From assembly GCA_036250195.1 (NCBI GenBank), contig JAVHZZ010000006.1:155670224-155734223 (forward strand): DNA of 64,000 bases, written 5' to 3'. The notes under the pieces were generated by a model, which saw nothing but the letters and a program-made list of their open reading frames with translations, was not told the DNA's origin and made no database searches. Position 1 is the first letter of the stretch. Each line of letters opens with the position of its first letter. This DNA is from Mixophyes australis. Lineage: Eukaryota; Chordata; Amphibia; Anura; Limnodynastidae. Below, piece after piece: positions 11,390 to 44,699 of this stretch. Position numbers and translations under genes: made by a program.

Positions 11390-12799
11390 GTAAAGTCACA
11401 TCATTAACTGGTCATGTGCAAGGTTCTGCAAATGTAACAGTTCAGGAAAGTCAGACCAGTCTATACCCTCACCTAAAGGCAAGGTAGGTTCCTCTGCATG
11501 ATCACCAGCCATTGCGACTATTGGCTGTTCCAGTCTTGGCAGCCAATGACACTTCTGCAATGGCTTGACCTTTTTCCTTATCCTTTTAGATTGCAGAGCA
11601 TAATTCTCCTCAAGCTGGTCTTTCAAGGATAGACCTTCCACCAGTCATTCAATTGTCAAAGTTTCTGGCTGAACTCGCTCCTGGAGGACTTGTTTAAACA
11701 GTGGAAAGTCTCTGCCAAGTATCATCGGATAAGGTAGTTTTGGAGCAACTGCTGCTATTACCATTTACAGTAACAGGCAAAAGGATCCTTTAATTTTCCT
11801 TGATAGTCCCATAGACACAGAGGAACTTTACTTTGGGCCCTTTATGAGTCAGAACCTCTGGCAAAATAAGCTGGAAACCAAGGTCAGTTCACTATCCGAA
11901 TCTACCAGCACCCGATAGTGATTGACAGAAACAGCCACGGAGTATAAGTAGGACTTTCCCTTAACTGGACTCATAATACATCAGCTTGGATAGATTGGTT
12001 TTGTGCGTGTCAGCGAACAATCCATAGATTCAATTAACGTTGGGCATTGTGCCCATAAATACCCAGGCTCTCCACACTCAAAACCTAGTGGACCCAAAGC
12101 AGTTTTGTTTGCTTTTTTGTCAGGCAAACTTTTTTTCACCAATGCCTGGTCCATCTTTTTATATACCAGGTTTTGGCCAGGGAACAAACTTTGGAGCAGG
12201 CAACAAAAGGTTGGGCATAAGCTGCCCAGAATCATATCTCTCTACTACAGTGGCCAGTTCATCATATGTTTGAGGGTCTACCTGCAGTACCCACCTTGGA
12301 GCCCTCAGCCCATACCTCGGATACAAGGATTAATAGCCAGAATCAGAATCATCCTGACCACAGTGTTCTTTTCTTGTTGCACTTTTTAAGTGTTTTACAA
12401 AGTTCAGCAAGCTCAGCACAAACCGGCAAATCTCGGTACAGTCTCCAGTCATGATATGGATGGGTCTCGCCCACGCTGGTGACTCCAATCCGCGGCAGGA
12501 TAGTGGTGCTCAGCTGCTGTTACCATCCTTATCTTCATCCAGGTCTATATAAGTATGCTGACCTTCCACCAAAAGATAGGAAGCTAGATATCAAATGCTA
12601 ACAGATATGCTTCCACATAATCGTCAGAAGTTAATTCCTGAAGCGTGGATGCAGCTGGAGCCTCCCTGTCTTGTCTCCCATGAGCAATCTCCGCTCGGAG
12701 AAGACGTATATTCTCCTCCAGTGCAGCTGCCACTTTCACCAAGTCTCTTAGTACATCTTCCATTTCTAAAGTTTGGGATCCAGTACTTTCCACAGACAA
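11390..12799 (-). pseudogene. Gypsy-type (Gmr1/SCAN-like) retrotransposon gag remnant
   Basis: The frame starts at 12799 on the minus strand with a helical N-terminus (LVKVAAALEENIRLLRAEI) followed by 'DDYVEAYLLAFD', close to the conserved gag/SCAN motif of vertebrate Gypsy elements. Further on (11981-12235) is 'FECGEPGYLWAQCP', a degraded zinc knuckle in which the expected first Cys and the His are lost. A last piece (11396-11641) has 'GIDWSDFPELL'. Several frameshifts and stops make it non-functional. No pol region was found nearby. The LTR/PBS-like sequence at 13250-13620 lies on its 5' side. Confidence 0.6.
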
Positions 12800-13062
12800 A
12801 TAGCCAAACTTATTTGCACAGATTTGTTTGTTTAGACTACACCATCAGTTGTTAAAATGTTTTCTATCTTTACAAAACAAACAGGTGCTGTAGCATTCCA
12901 CACAGGCCAATAGCCAAACTTATTTGCACAGTTTTTGGGTTTTTTTTTTGTTTGGACTACACCCAACTCACAAGTTAGTGAATCAGCAGGAGTGGCACTA
13001 CAATAATCAGCAATTTTTAAAACTTTTGCTGTCTTTGCAAAACAAACAGGTGCTTTAGCAGT
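12800..13062. repeat. Imperfect tandem duplication, about 105-150 bp units
   Basis: The unit 'aatagccaaacttatttgca' occurs at about 12800 and again at 12910, and each copy is followed by a 'caaaacaaacaggtgct' end (about 12870 and 13035). The second unit is longer because of a T-rich expansion and extra sequence. It sits between the gag start and the LTR-like region, so it is probably the untranslated leader of the Gypsy element. Confidence 0.55.
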
Positions 13063-13249
13063 CCGAGGGTTTATTCCTTTTTCTCTGCCTCTTCACACAA
13101 AATAATGTTTGCTTTCCCTGCAACACAGCAATTTTTCCCCAATGCAACTGACAGCTTTATGGTGGTTTGTTACTTGATAGTGGTAATCCACAGGTTTCAC
13201 TTGCCAACATTTGTTTACTGGGTGGACAGCAGGATCTAGCTGTCCTTTG

Positions 13250-13620
13250 TAATCCCACGTTGACACCACTTTGATGCTGACAGACAGCAGATGACAGACA
13301 CAACAACTTCTTAATGGAATTGTGCTTTTATTCACTAACAAGACCGCACACTTTTGTCAGGATGACACCAGGGAACTATAATTCTGGCTAGCCACAGTCC
13401 TTCTGCCTAGTCCCTGGTCAACGAGCTGCCATTAGTCACCCTGCATAAATGAACAATACAGGTTTAAATACAATAAACCTTTCCCTTTGGTATAATTACT
13501 TCACTAGATGCTGTTCTCCACCTGTGTATGTTTCACCTAGGAATCTTATTATGCAAGTATTTAACATTGTCTGCAGCCTGTAACTGCAGACTCCCTGGGT
13601 CCTTATCTATCCCTATGCAG
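13250..13620 (-). mobile_element. Probable 5' LTR and primer binding site of the Gypsy-like element
   Basis: On the minus strand, TGGTGTCAACGTGGGATT (13251-13268) looks like a tRNA primer binding site. Directly upstream is a region with a polyadenylation signal (gaataaaagc at about 13326-13337 on the minus strand), as expected for the R region. The outer LTR boundary could not be fixed and no second LTR was seen. Confidence 0.4.
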
Positions 13621-13639
13621 GAGAGGTGTGGAAAACATT

Positions 13640-14110
13640 GTGTAGATCAAAAAACCGCTCCGACTCATCGAGGCATGGATTCTGCAGACCTCTGAAGGTG
13701 TTATGTGGGGTACTCCATGGCTCAGACTTGGTTTTCCAGTACATCTCTCTGCTTGATCGCATTGAGATCTGGGGAATTTGGAGGTCAAGTCAACACTTTG
13801 AACTCTTTGTCATGTTCCTCAATCTATTCCTGAACAATTTTTGCAGTGTGACAGGTCGAATTATCCTGCTGAAAGAAGCCGCTGCCATCAGGGAATACTG
13901 TTACCATGAAGGATCTACAACAATGTTTAGGTATGTGGTACGTGTCAAAGTAACATCCATATGAATGCCTGGACCCAAGGTTTCCCAGCAGAACATTGCC
14001 CAGGGCATCACACTGCCTCCACCGGCTTGCCATCTTCCTATGATGTAAAAGAAAATGTGATTCATCAGACCAAGACACCTTCTTACATTGCTCTATGGTC
14101 CAGTTCTGGC
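13640..14110 (-). pseudogene. Tc1/mariner transposase remnant
   Basis: The minus strand encodes a degraded transposase: WSDESHF (second catalytic Asp region), GNLGSRHSYGCYFDTYH, then FFQQDNSTCHTAKIVQE and, after a frameshift, PPNSPDLNAIKQ. In intact relatives the last motif is SPDLNPIE, so the catalytic Glu is replaced by Lys here. Stops occur in several places. The left inverted end is not identifiable. A hAT element (14206-15339) inserted just beyond the preserved part. Confidence 0.75.
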
Positions 14111-14205
14111 ACTTTAATGATGTGGCTGGTCGATGTGCAAATATATATGTATATTTACAGTATTGTGTATATATAAATGAAAGAGCAGTAGTCTGTAGTG
14201 TAGAC

Positions 14206-15339
14206 CGGCGGTTCCCAAACTGTGCGCCGCGGCTCCCAGGGTTGCCGCGGCGCTGTCACTGGGGTGCCGCGGGCCAGCCATAAAAAAAAAGAAAGAGCAC
14301 ATAAACTTACCAATCCGCCGGGCGCCGAGACCCAGCAGCCTCCTCTCTCCCGCAACTGTCACTGAATATTGACGTCAGTGACAGCTGCGGGAGAGAGGAG
14401 GATGCTGGGTCCCGGCGCCCGGTGGATTGGTAAGTTTATGTGCTCTTTCTTTTTTTTTTATGGCTGGGAGAAGCGGAGGAGGACAGCGGGCAGCGGAGGA
14501 GGACAGTGGGCAGTGGAGGAGGACAGCGGGAAGCAGAGGAGGACAGCGGGAAGCAGAGGAGGACAGAGGAGGACAGAGGACAGCGGGAAGCAGAGGAGGA
14601 CATAAGACAGCAGACGAGGACAGAGGGCAGCAGAGGAGGACAGAGGGCAGCAGAGGAGGACATAGGACAGCAGAGGAGGACAGCGGGGCAGCAGAGGAGG
14701 ACAGCGGGGCAGCAGAGGAGGACAGGGGGCAGCAGAGGAGGACAGCGGGAAGCAGAGGGGGGCAGCGGGCTGCAGAGGGGGGCAGAGTGCCTGGGGGCAG
14801 AGGGGGCAGAGTGCCTGGGGGCAGAGGGGGCAGTGTGACAGAGGGCAGAGGAGGGGGACAGCATGACAGAGGAGGGGGACAGCGTGACAGAGGAGGGGGA
14901 CAGCGTGACAGAGGGCAGTGAGAGGTGACAGCGTGAGAGGGGGCAGAGTGACTGGATGCAGAGGGGGAAGTGTGACAGAGGGCAGAGGAGGGGGACAGAG
15001 GGCAGATGAGGGGTACAGCGTGACAGAGGGCAGAGGAGGAGGACAGCGTGACAGAGGAGGAGGACAGCGTGACAGAGGAGGGGGACAGCGTGATAGAGGG
15101 CAGTGAGAGGGGGCAGCGTGAGAGGGGGCAGAGTGACTGAAAGCAGAGGGGGCAGTGTGTCTGGATGTAGAGGGGGCATTTTTGCATACAACTAAACAAG
15201 TATTTCTGTCCTGACCTAAATACTTATTAAATTTTTTTGACCCAACTACTTCTAAAACAGGACTGCTCAGTAATTATTTTGGAGGGGTGCCTTGAAAAAA
15301 TTTGGAGACTCTAAGGGTGCAAAAGTTTGGGAACCACTG
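14206..15339. mobile_element. Non-autonomous hAT (Buster-like) element carrying a minisatellite
   Basis: The left end is cggcggttcccaaac and the right end gtttgggaaccactg, flanked by a perfect 8-bp duplication, gtgtagac (14198-14205 and 15340-15347). Inside is a long inverted repeat (about 14280-14460; both arms carry 'acataaacttaccaatccgc' or its complement) and then a purine-rich minisatellite. The right end shares 'ggtgccttgaaaaaatt' with the short relatives at 17310, 25294 and 44412. No transposase. Confidence 0.9.
14460..15180. repeat. Purine-rich minisatellite within the hAT element
   Basis: Degenerate tandem units of about 20-22 bp built on 'agcagaggaggacagcggg', drifting to 'gacagaggagggggacagcgtg' to the right. 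The + strand is almost free of pyrimidine runs. Long open frames exist on both strands here (up to 274 residues, Ser/Pro/Leu/Cys-rich on minus, Gly/Arg/Glu-rich on plus). They are products of the repeat, not genes. Confidence 0.9.
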
Positions 15340-15347
15340 GTGTAGAC

Positions 15348-15885
15348 TGTGTTACAGCTCTGAAGTGTATGATGTCATAAAGCAATGATCTACATTGAGT
15401 AAAACCACCAGACGCACACAGATCTTACCTAATCACAATGCAACCACTGACAAATCCACAAAAAAAGGCTCCTGATGGGAGTGTATCAATTTTCCTTCAA
15501 CACCTCACCAAATATGGATTTTGTTTTCCTTAACCACAATCTGCAATACACTGCAAGGACAAATAAACACAAAGACAAGGACCATTCACCAGCACCTCCG
15601 TTTTCTTGATCACTGTGTACTCTCAGCGGCTTTGGAGGCAAACAGAACAAAAAAACCTCCCCACACGGCACCCTACTCACAGAAAAAGCACAATAGAGTA
15701 GATAGGGCAGAATAACAGTACACGGCAAACAATAACAGCGATATAATGGAAACACCACACAATACTCCTAGGGACACACCTTTAATGGAGCAGAAAAGCT
15801 GGGCACAGGGACAGGGAAAAATTACAGGTCTCTAAGTGACCTATGACAAAATAGCCACCGGGAACTTTTGCAGCAAATGGGGACC
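15348..15885. other. No recognisable feature
   Basis: Non-coding sequence between the hAT element and the LTR-like repeat. A minus-strand frame (15486-15758) has no known domain. Confidence 0.4.
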
Positions 15886-15889
15886 AAGA

Positions 15890-16720
15890 TGACGGTGATT
15901 TAGACCATGTGTGGTTTCTTGAACTGGGCTGAACTCCTAATACCGGCAGGCCTTTTGTCTGAATGTCCCCACAGGCCTAGTCCCTGAATGATATATATGG
16001 CCACAGCCCCTTGGCCTGAACAAAATAAGTGCCCACAGGCTCTATGCTTGATTTACATGCAGGGCAGGCATATTGCCTGAAATTACTGTGCCCCAAAATG
16101 AATCTTCTGGACAGGTTATGAGCCTGTCCTACTGTGGCTCCAGGCTTCTAACCCTGATATAAAAGTATTCCTTTTGACACATTTAAAGGACCTAAAAAAT
16201 AAACTGTGGCCCCTGACTTTGTGCCCATCTGTCTGTGTCATGGGCCTTGTGTCTGTCAATTATACCCATGGGCCTTGAGCCCCGAATGTGGTGACACATA
16301 TGGGAATCATATTTACTTGCTCCGTGCAGGAAAATTATTTTTGCCGTAATTTCCCTTTTCTCCAGTTCTTTCTACCATCGGCACCTGTTCTCCGGTTTTG
16401 CGGTTCGCTTCATTGAAGAGGCTCTGTCTTCTTTAATCTGCACCGGGCTCTTCCTCTTGATTGGAGAGGGTTCTTCTTCTTCACGCTCCTGCGCTTTGGT
16501 TTTCTTCTTAACTTCGTGCTCCTGCATCACAATCCTTCCTCTTTGATCGCCTGCAACAGTTGATGAGACCAGTGCAGGGGGTGGGGGCTTAGCGATGAGG
16601 TGAGATGTGATTGGATCGCCGTGGTGTAGAATTCAAATGTCTGACAGTGAGCCATAATTGGCCACTGATTGGCTGAATGCAAATCTGTTTAGATTTGCTG
16701 TAACCAAGGCCCTCTACAAG
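15890..16720. mobile_element. LTR-like repeat (copy B)
   Basis: Contains degenerate units of the type 'cccacaggcctagtccctga' and 'gggccttgtgtctg' at 15940-16280, then 'catatttacttgctccgtg' and a C/T-rich region ending in CCAAT-like boxes (16610-16680). The order matches 10130-10860. Coding capacity is absent. The class is uncertain. Confidence 0.4.
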
Positions 16721-16724
16721 GAGA

Positions 16725-17300
16725 TACTCTGCTATAATATGACAAATCAATACTCTATAGTTGAAAAATATAAAAGCATTACTCTTCAGAATTAATATAG
16801 AGCAATGTTAGAGACTGCTGCAAGTTAGACCAGCTCTGTGTCTACCTCCAACATAATCTTCTCACAAATTTACAACAGCTAAACATTTGTAAATACAGTA
16901 GGAAATTACAAGGTGATGTCTAGCAGGGCAGTAAGTAGGGCTATGCAAGAGGGGCGACTGTCCAGGGTGCAACACTGAAGGGAGGCAGTTTATAAATATT
17001 TTGGGTTAATTTTGTTAAAATTGAGGAATGGGGGGTTGGCAGTTTTCCTTCTCGCCCCAGATGCTAAAATTTTAAGTTACGACTCTGGTGTCTAGGAGTG
17101 TCATCACACCAAGAAGAGGGTTAATTTGAGGATTACTTATCTGTAAACATATGGAACAAGTGTCCTGGTTCTATGTCCAGCAGTGAGCACAATGCCAAAG
17201 AAAAACAAAGAAGCCACTGCCATCAGGGAAGATGGTCAAGGGACACATTGACCATTGACACAATGAAAATAACTCACCATTTCACACTATATTCAATATG
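16725..17300. other. No recognisable feature
   Basis: Non-coding. There is a short stretch at 17200-17235 resembling 'gaagccactgccatcaggga' of the mariner elements at 13878 and 43167, perhaps a tiny mariner scrap. Confidence 0.4.
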
Positions 17301-17309
17301 GGCGTAGGC

Positions 17310-17494
17310 CAGTGGATTCCAAACTTTTTCAGTTCAAGGCCCCCTTAGGGTCTCCCAAATTTGTTAAAGGCACCCCTGAGCCAAAATAATTGCCAAGTAG
17401 TCCCCACCTTGCTTACCACTGGCCCTGGCCAAGGCATCCCTGTGAGATCCCAAGGCACCCCGGGGAGCCTAGGCGCAAAGTTTGGGAACCATTG
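17310..17494. mobile_element. Buster-like hAT MITE, 185 bp
   Basis: Ends cagtggattccaaac and gtttgggaaccattg, with a perfect 8-bp target duplication, gcgtaggc, at 17302-17309 and 17495-17502. The interior 'gagccaaaataattgccaag' and 'ccttgcttaccactggc' are shared with 25294-25462 and 44412-44574. Confidence 0.9.
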
Positions 17495-17556
17495 GCGTAG
17501 GCAATGGTCAAAGTGTAAATATAGAAGTAGCGGTTTGGAAATTTAGAAGTGGGGAT

Positions 17557-17851
17557 CAGTGGCGGATCCAGAGGGGGGGCGATCGGGGCAATCGCTCCCC
17601 CTAGCAGGGGCTTGTTGCTGGCGGCTGCACAGTATGTGCAGGTCCGCTCGGCAGTGACAATGTGCTGCCCGGCTGCTCTGATTGTGTTCTAAACACAATC
17701 AGAGCAGCGTGGCAGCACATTGTCACTGCCGAGCGGACCTGCACATACTGTGCAGCCGCCGGCAGCCTTAAAAGGCAGAAAGGGGGTGGGGCCTAAATTG
17801 CCCCTCCCCCTAAATCTCCCGGGGTAGAAAATCTTTCTAGATCCGCCCCTG
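17557..17851. mobile_element. hAT-type foldback element, 295 bp
   Basis: Ends cagtggcggatccaga and tctagatccgcccctg with a perfect 8-bp duplication, gtggggat, at 17549-17556 and 17852-17859. The centre is an almost perfect palindrome of about 135 bp (about 17625-17760) around 'ctgattgtgttctaaacaca'. It is separated from the previous element by only about 50 bp. No transposase. Confidence 0.88.
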
Positions 17852-18259
17852 GTGGGGATATCAAAAATGTAATGGGAATGTAAGTGAATGGAATCTGATA
17901 GTTTTACAATGAAGGCAGAAGTGGCTGTGTGGCATACCACTGTATACACCCCCACTTCAACCACTGGGTGTAGGATAATTGGCTTTGATACCTTTAACCC
18001 AGCACTGCCCATGCAAAATGAAAAGCAAAGGCCTCTCCCGAACCATAACAAAAAAGAGTTTTGGTTAATATAAATGATGAAAGGCAGTCTGGTTGCCAAC
18101 AGCTGTTTTCTACAATAACAACTACTACTAATCTTTCATGTCTCCGTCTTCCACTGACCATCCTCATTTAAACTTGGTATGCACAAAGGCCACCACTGAG
18201 GAGATGGCGCAGCACTGTTGGGCTCTAAAACATTTTTTTCAAAGTAGCTGGGGATTGTG

Positions 18260-18500
18260 GGTTACACTACTGCTCTACAGCGTAGAATGCATCACTATCA
18301 GATGATGAAGTAATGTTCTGCAGTGAAATGATAACTTGCTAGTTTAATATATATAGCAATAATAACCATAGTATGATAAAAGAATGCAATACTCTGTAGT
18401 GTACAATATCAAATACCATTTGTCTGCAGTGTACAGTATAATCATAGACCATTGCTCTGCAGTGTAAGATGTGATATTGCAATACTCTGCAGTGTCGCCA
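18260..18500. repeat. Short minisatellite upstream of the TCEA2 promoter
   Basis: A degenerate unit containing 'ctctgcagtgta' recurs at about 18392, 18422, 18455 and 18485, that is every 30-33 bp. Weaker units ('ctctacagcgtag', 'ttctgcagtgaaa') lie at about 18270 and 18315. Confidence 0.6.
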
Positions 18501-18559
18501 TGGCAGGGTAGTAACGCTCCATACCTTCACAGCATCAATAACGGGCACGGACGGAGTCG

Positions 18560-18917
18560 CGGTACACATTGGGAAGTGTAGTTCTAAATGGTCAAGCACT
18601 GATCTCCTCCAAGGAATTCTAAACATATTAAGACTTCAACATCCAGCAGCCTTCGCGCCAGAGGTAGCATCGCTAATGTGGCTTAGCATTTTGGGAGTTG
18701 TAGTCTTTGTTTGGCACGTGCCCGTAAGTACGCATGGGGAAACGATAGTCCGAGGACTACAGATCCCAGAGAGCGAAGGGAATGAAGACCCCCCGGACTG
18801 TTTGAACCAGGTTCTATCTGAAATCTAGCAATTGTGAGATAGCGGACAACCCGGGCGTCTGGGAAAGCCCGACGTGGCCAGTACATCCACATCCCGGTAG
18901 TCTCTGGAGACAGAAAG
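18560..18917 (+). promoter_or_regulatory. tcea2: TCEA2 proximal promoter and 5' UTR
   Basis: There is no TATA box close to the start codon. Three ZNF143-type motifs lie within 360 bp: ACTACACTTCCCAATGTG on the minus strand (18565-18582), ACTACAACTCCCAAAATGC on the minus strand (18686-18704) and ACTACAGATCCCAGAGAGC on the plus strand (18756-18774). The vertebrate consensus is ACTACAATTCCCAGAATGC. The segment is locally richer in CpG than its surroundings. The transcription start cannot be fixed from sequence; it is probably between 18780 and 18900. Confidence 0.55.
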
Positions 18918-42440
<23,523 letters not shown>

Positions 42441-42881
42441 TGGCCCCAACTGTGTGATAAATCCCCTTGCCTCATAAAACTGCATGAGAAGATGCCAAGA
42501 AAAGTGCCCGCTCATTTCTTTTGATTTTCTCGCTCATGAACAGGGATGTGGTTATCATTTATTTGCAGTTTGTTCACAAAATACACATTTTTGTTAAAGA
42601 TTTATTTTGCAGTTTATACATTTTCTCAGTAAAAGGGAAAAACAGATGACTTGTGGCAGCAGAATGTTGCTGGTTTTGTAAAAGAAAAATGGTCTGTGTC
42701 TGAATTTCTTCCTCCCACTAGAGGTATTGTAGCAGAACATGGTAGATGCTTTTATTTTGTTACAGTAGTCTTGATTATTAACTGTTAGAAAATAACAGAC
42801 TGGTATTTCTAGTGACAGAAGTGAAAATCCATTAGCATCCATAATTTCAGTAGATCTAGCTGTGTCTGTAAGAGATACATA
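42441..42881 (+). other. tcea2: tcea2 proximal 3' UTR
   Basis: No AATAAA occurs here. Only weak variants (gataaa at about 42456, cataaa at about 42473) are visible, so the transcript either uses a weak signal or runs into the mariner element beyond. Confidence 0.5.
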
Positions 42882-43067
42882 TACACCTATCAGCCACAAC
42901 ATTAAAATCACCTGCTAAATATTGTGTAGGTCCCCCTCGTGCCACCAAAACAACTCTGACCTGTCAAGGATGACTCCACAAGACCTCTGAAGGTGCCCTG
43001 TGGTATCTGGCACAGCACATCCTTTAAGTCCTGTAAGTGGCGAGGTGGGGCCTCCAACCTGTATTTT

Positions 43068-43499
43068 TCAGCACATCCCACATATGCTCAACTTTTGGTC
43101 ATGTTCCTCATACCATTCCTGAACAATTTTTGCAGTGGGGCAGGGGGCATTATCCTGCTGAGAGAGGCCACTGTCATCAGGGAAATTGATTTCCATGAAG
43201 GTACTTTGTTTGAAACATTGTATAGGTAAGTGGTACTTGTCAAAGTAACATCCACATGAATGCCAGGACCAAAAGTTTTCCAGCAGAACATTGCATAGAG
43301 CATCACTCTGCCTCCGCTGCTTGCATCCTGGTACCACTTCTCCAAGTAAACAATGCACACGCACCTGGCTGACCATATAAAAATGTGATTCATCAAACCA
43401 GGCCACCTTCTTCCATTGCTCCATAGTCCAGTTCTGGCGCTCACTTGCCCATTGCAGCCTCATACACAGCAAGCTGTGATGCACTTTGTGTTCTGGCAC
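43068..43499 (-). pseudogene. Mariner transposase, broken
   Basis: Shows WTMEQWKKVAWFDESHF, FWSWHSCGCYFDKYHLP, FPDDSGLSQQDNAPCPTAKI and VQEWYEEH. Immediately after, the frame shifts and the segment around the usual SPDLNPIE motif (third catalytic residue) is missing, resuming as HMWDVLKNT in another frame. The N-terminal DNA-binding part is also degraded. It cannot supply active transposase. Confidence 0.85.
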
Positions 43500-43705
43500 C
43501 TTTCTATCATAGCCAGCATTAACTTTTTTAGCAATTTGTGCTACAGTAGCTCTTATGTGGGTTTGGAGCAGATGGTCTAGCTTTCATTCTCTACATGCAT
43601 CAATGAGCCTTCTGTGCACATCACACAGGTTCATTGGTTGTCCTCTCTTGGACCACTTTTTGGTAGGTACTGACCACTGCATACTGGGAACGCCCTGCAA
43701 GACCT

Positions 43706-43896
43706 GGGGGTGAATGTACGAACCTCCGATTTTTTTCAACTTGCCGGAAATCGGCAACTTTGCAGGTAAAATTTAAAGCGGCGATGGCTTGTAAAGGCAA
43801 ACTTGCCTTTACAAGCCATCGCCGCTTTAAATTTTACCTGCAAAGTCGCCGATTTCCGGCGAGTTGAAAAAATCGGACGTTCATACATTTACCCCC
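43706..43896. mobile_element. Perfect-arm foldback MITE inside the mariner
   Basis: Inverted halves begin gggggtgaatgtacgaac and end gttcatacatttaccccc, with inner arms such as 'taaatttaaagcggcgatgg'-type and a short loop at about 43800. The arms are about 90 bp with few mismatches, so the insertion is fairly recent. A second 'aaagcggcgatgg' occurs at 48809. Confidence 0.85.
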
Positions 43897-44411
43897 TGCT
43901 GTTTTGGAGTTGCTGTGACCCAGCCATCTAACCATTACAATTTGGCTTTTGTCAAAGTCGCTCAGATTCTAACTCTTCCAAAAAATCAACTTGAAGAAAG
44001 GATTGTTCACTTGCTGCCTAATATATCCCACCTTTCGATAGGTGCAATTGTAATGAGATAATCAAAGTTATTCAATTCAGTTGTCAGTGGTTTTAATGTT
44101 GTGGCTGATCAGTGTATATCATCATAACAGCAGTAAATGTTGCTATCAATCACCACTCGAGAGCAGAACAAGAAGTTTCATAACTTTGCCTAGTTCTTCT
44201 CACTGTTTAGCCTTGTTTGTTTTACCAGGAGGGAAGAATTTATAGGGTCCAAGTATCAAGGCAAATATGCCTTCAGCCAGCTGCTTTCTGCGGCTGCCCA
44301 TTAGGAGGTATGATCAGCGGATCGAACAACTGAATTGCAATGAGGACTGTGCTCTGGTCCAATACTACTAGATTGCATTCGATTCAGTTCAGAATGATGA
44401 TTTGGTTACAC

Positions 44412-44574
44412 CAGTGGATTCCACAAACTTTCTCAGTTGGAGGCACCCATAGGCTCTATAAATTTTTCAAGGCACACCTAAGCCAAAATAATTACCAAGC
44501 CGTCCCCTGCCTTACTTACCACTGGCCCAGGTCGTGGCATCCCTGTGAGATGGCGCACAGTTTGGGAATGACCG
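44412..44574. mobile_element. Buster-like hAT MITE, 163 bp
   Basis: Left end cagtggattcc and right end tttgggaatgaccg, with a perfect 8-bp duplication, ggttacac, at 44404-44411 and 44575-44582. The interior is shared with 17310-17494 and 25294-25462. Confidence 0.9.
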
Positions 44575-44676
44575 GGTTACACTGTCTCTGGAATATCTGT
44601 CCAATTTAGTAGAGTGACAAGAGTAACTGTGTGGCTATGTTTAATAATGGTTATGTAAAAGGAATATTAAATTCAA

Positions 44677-44682
44677 AATAAA
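44677..44682 (+). terminator. Candidate polyadenylation signal (AATAAA)
   Basis: First canonical AATAAA downstream of tcea2 on the + strand. It would imply a 3' UTR of about 2.2 kb that includes the mariner and a hAT MITE. Unproven; chance occurrence is possible. Confidence 0.25.
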
Positions 44683-44699
44683 ACTTGTCTTATAACCAA

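Larger units (their letters stand above)
42882..44116. mobile_element. Tc1/mariner element, about 1.23 kb, defective
   Basis: Left inverted end 'cctatcagccacaacattaa' and right end 'ttaatgttgtggctgatcag', both next to TA. It lies about 440 bp after the tcea2 stop codon. It encodes a broken transposase on the minus strand and carries a nested foldback at 43706-43896. Confidence 0.9.

Noticed and set aside
14375..15199. Long open frames (274, 251 and 164 residues) on both strands
   Set aside because: They are translations of a purine-rich minisatellite; every frame is open because the unit lacks stops. No domain.
1..18900. SOX18 expected next to TCEA2 as in human
   Set aside because: No HMG-box sequence is visible in any frame on either strand in the window, so the neighbour must lie outside it or elsewhere.
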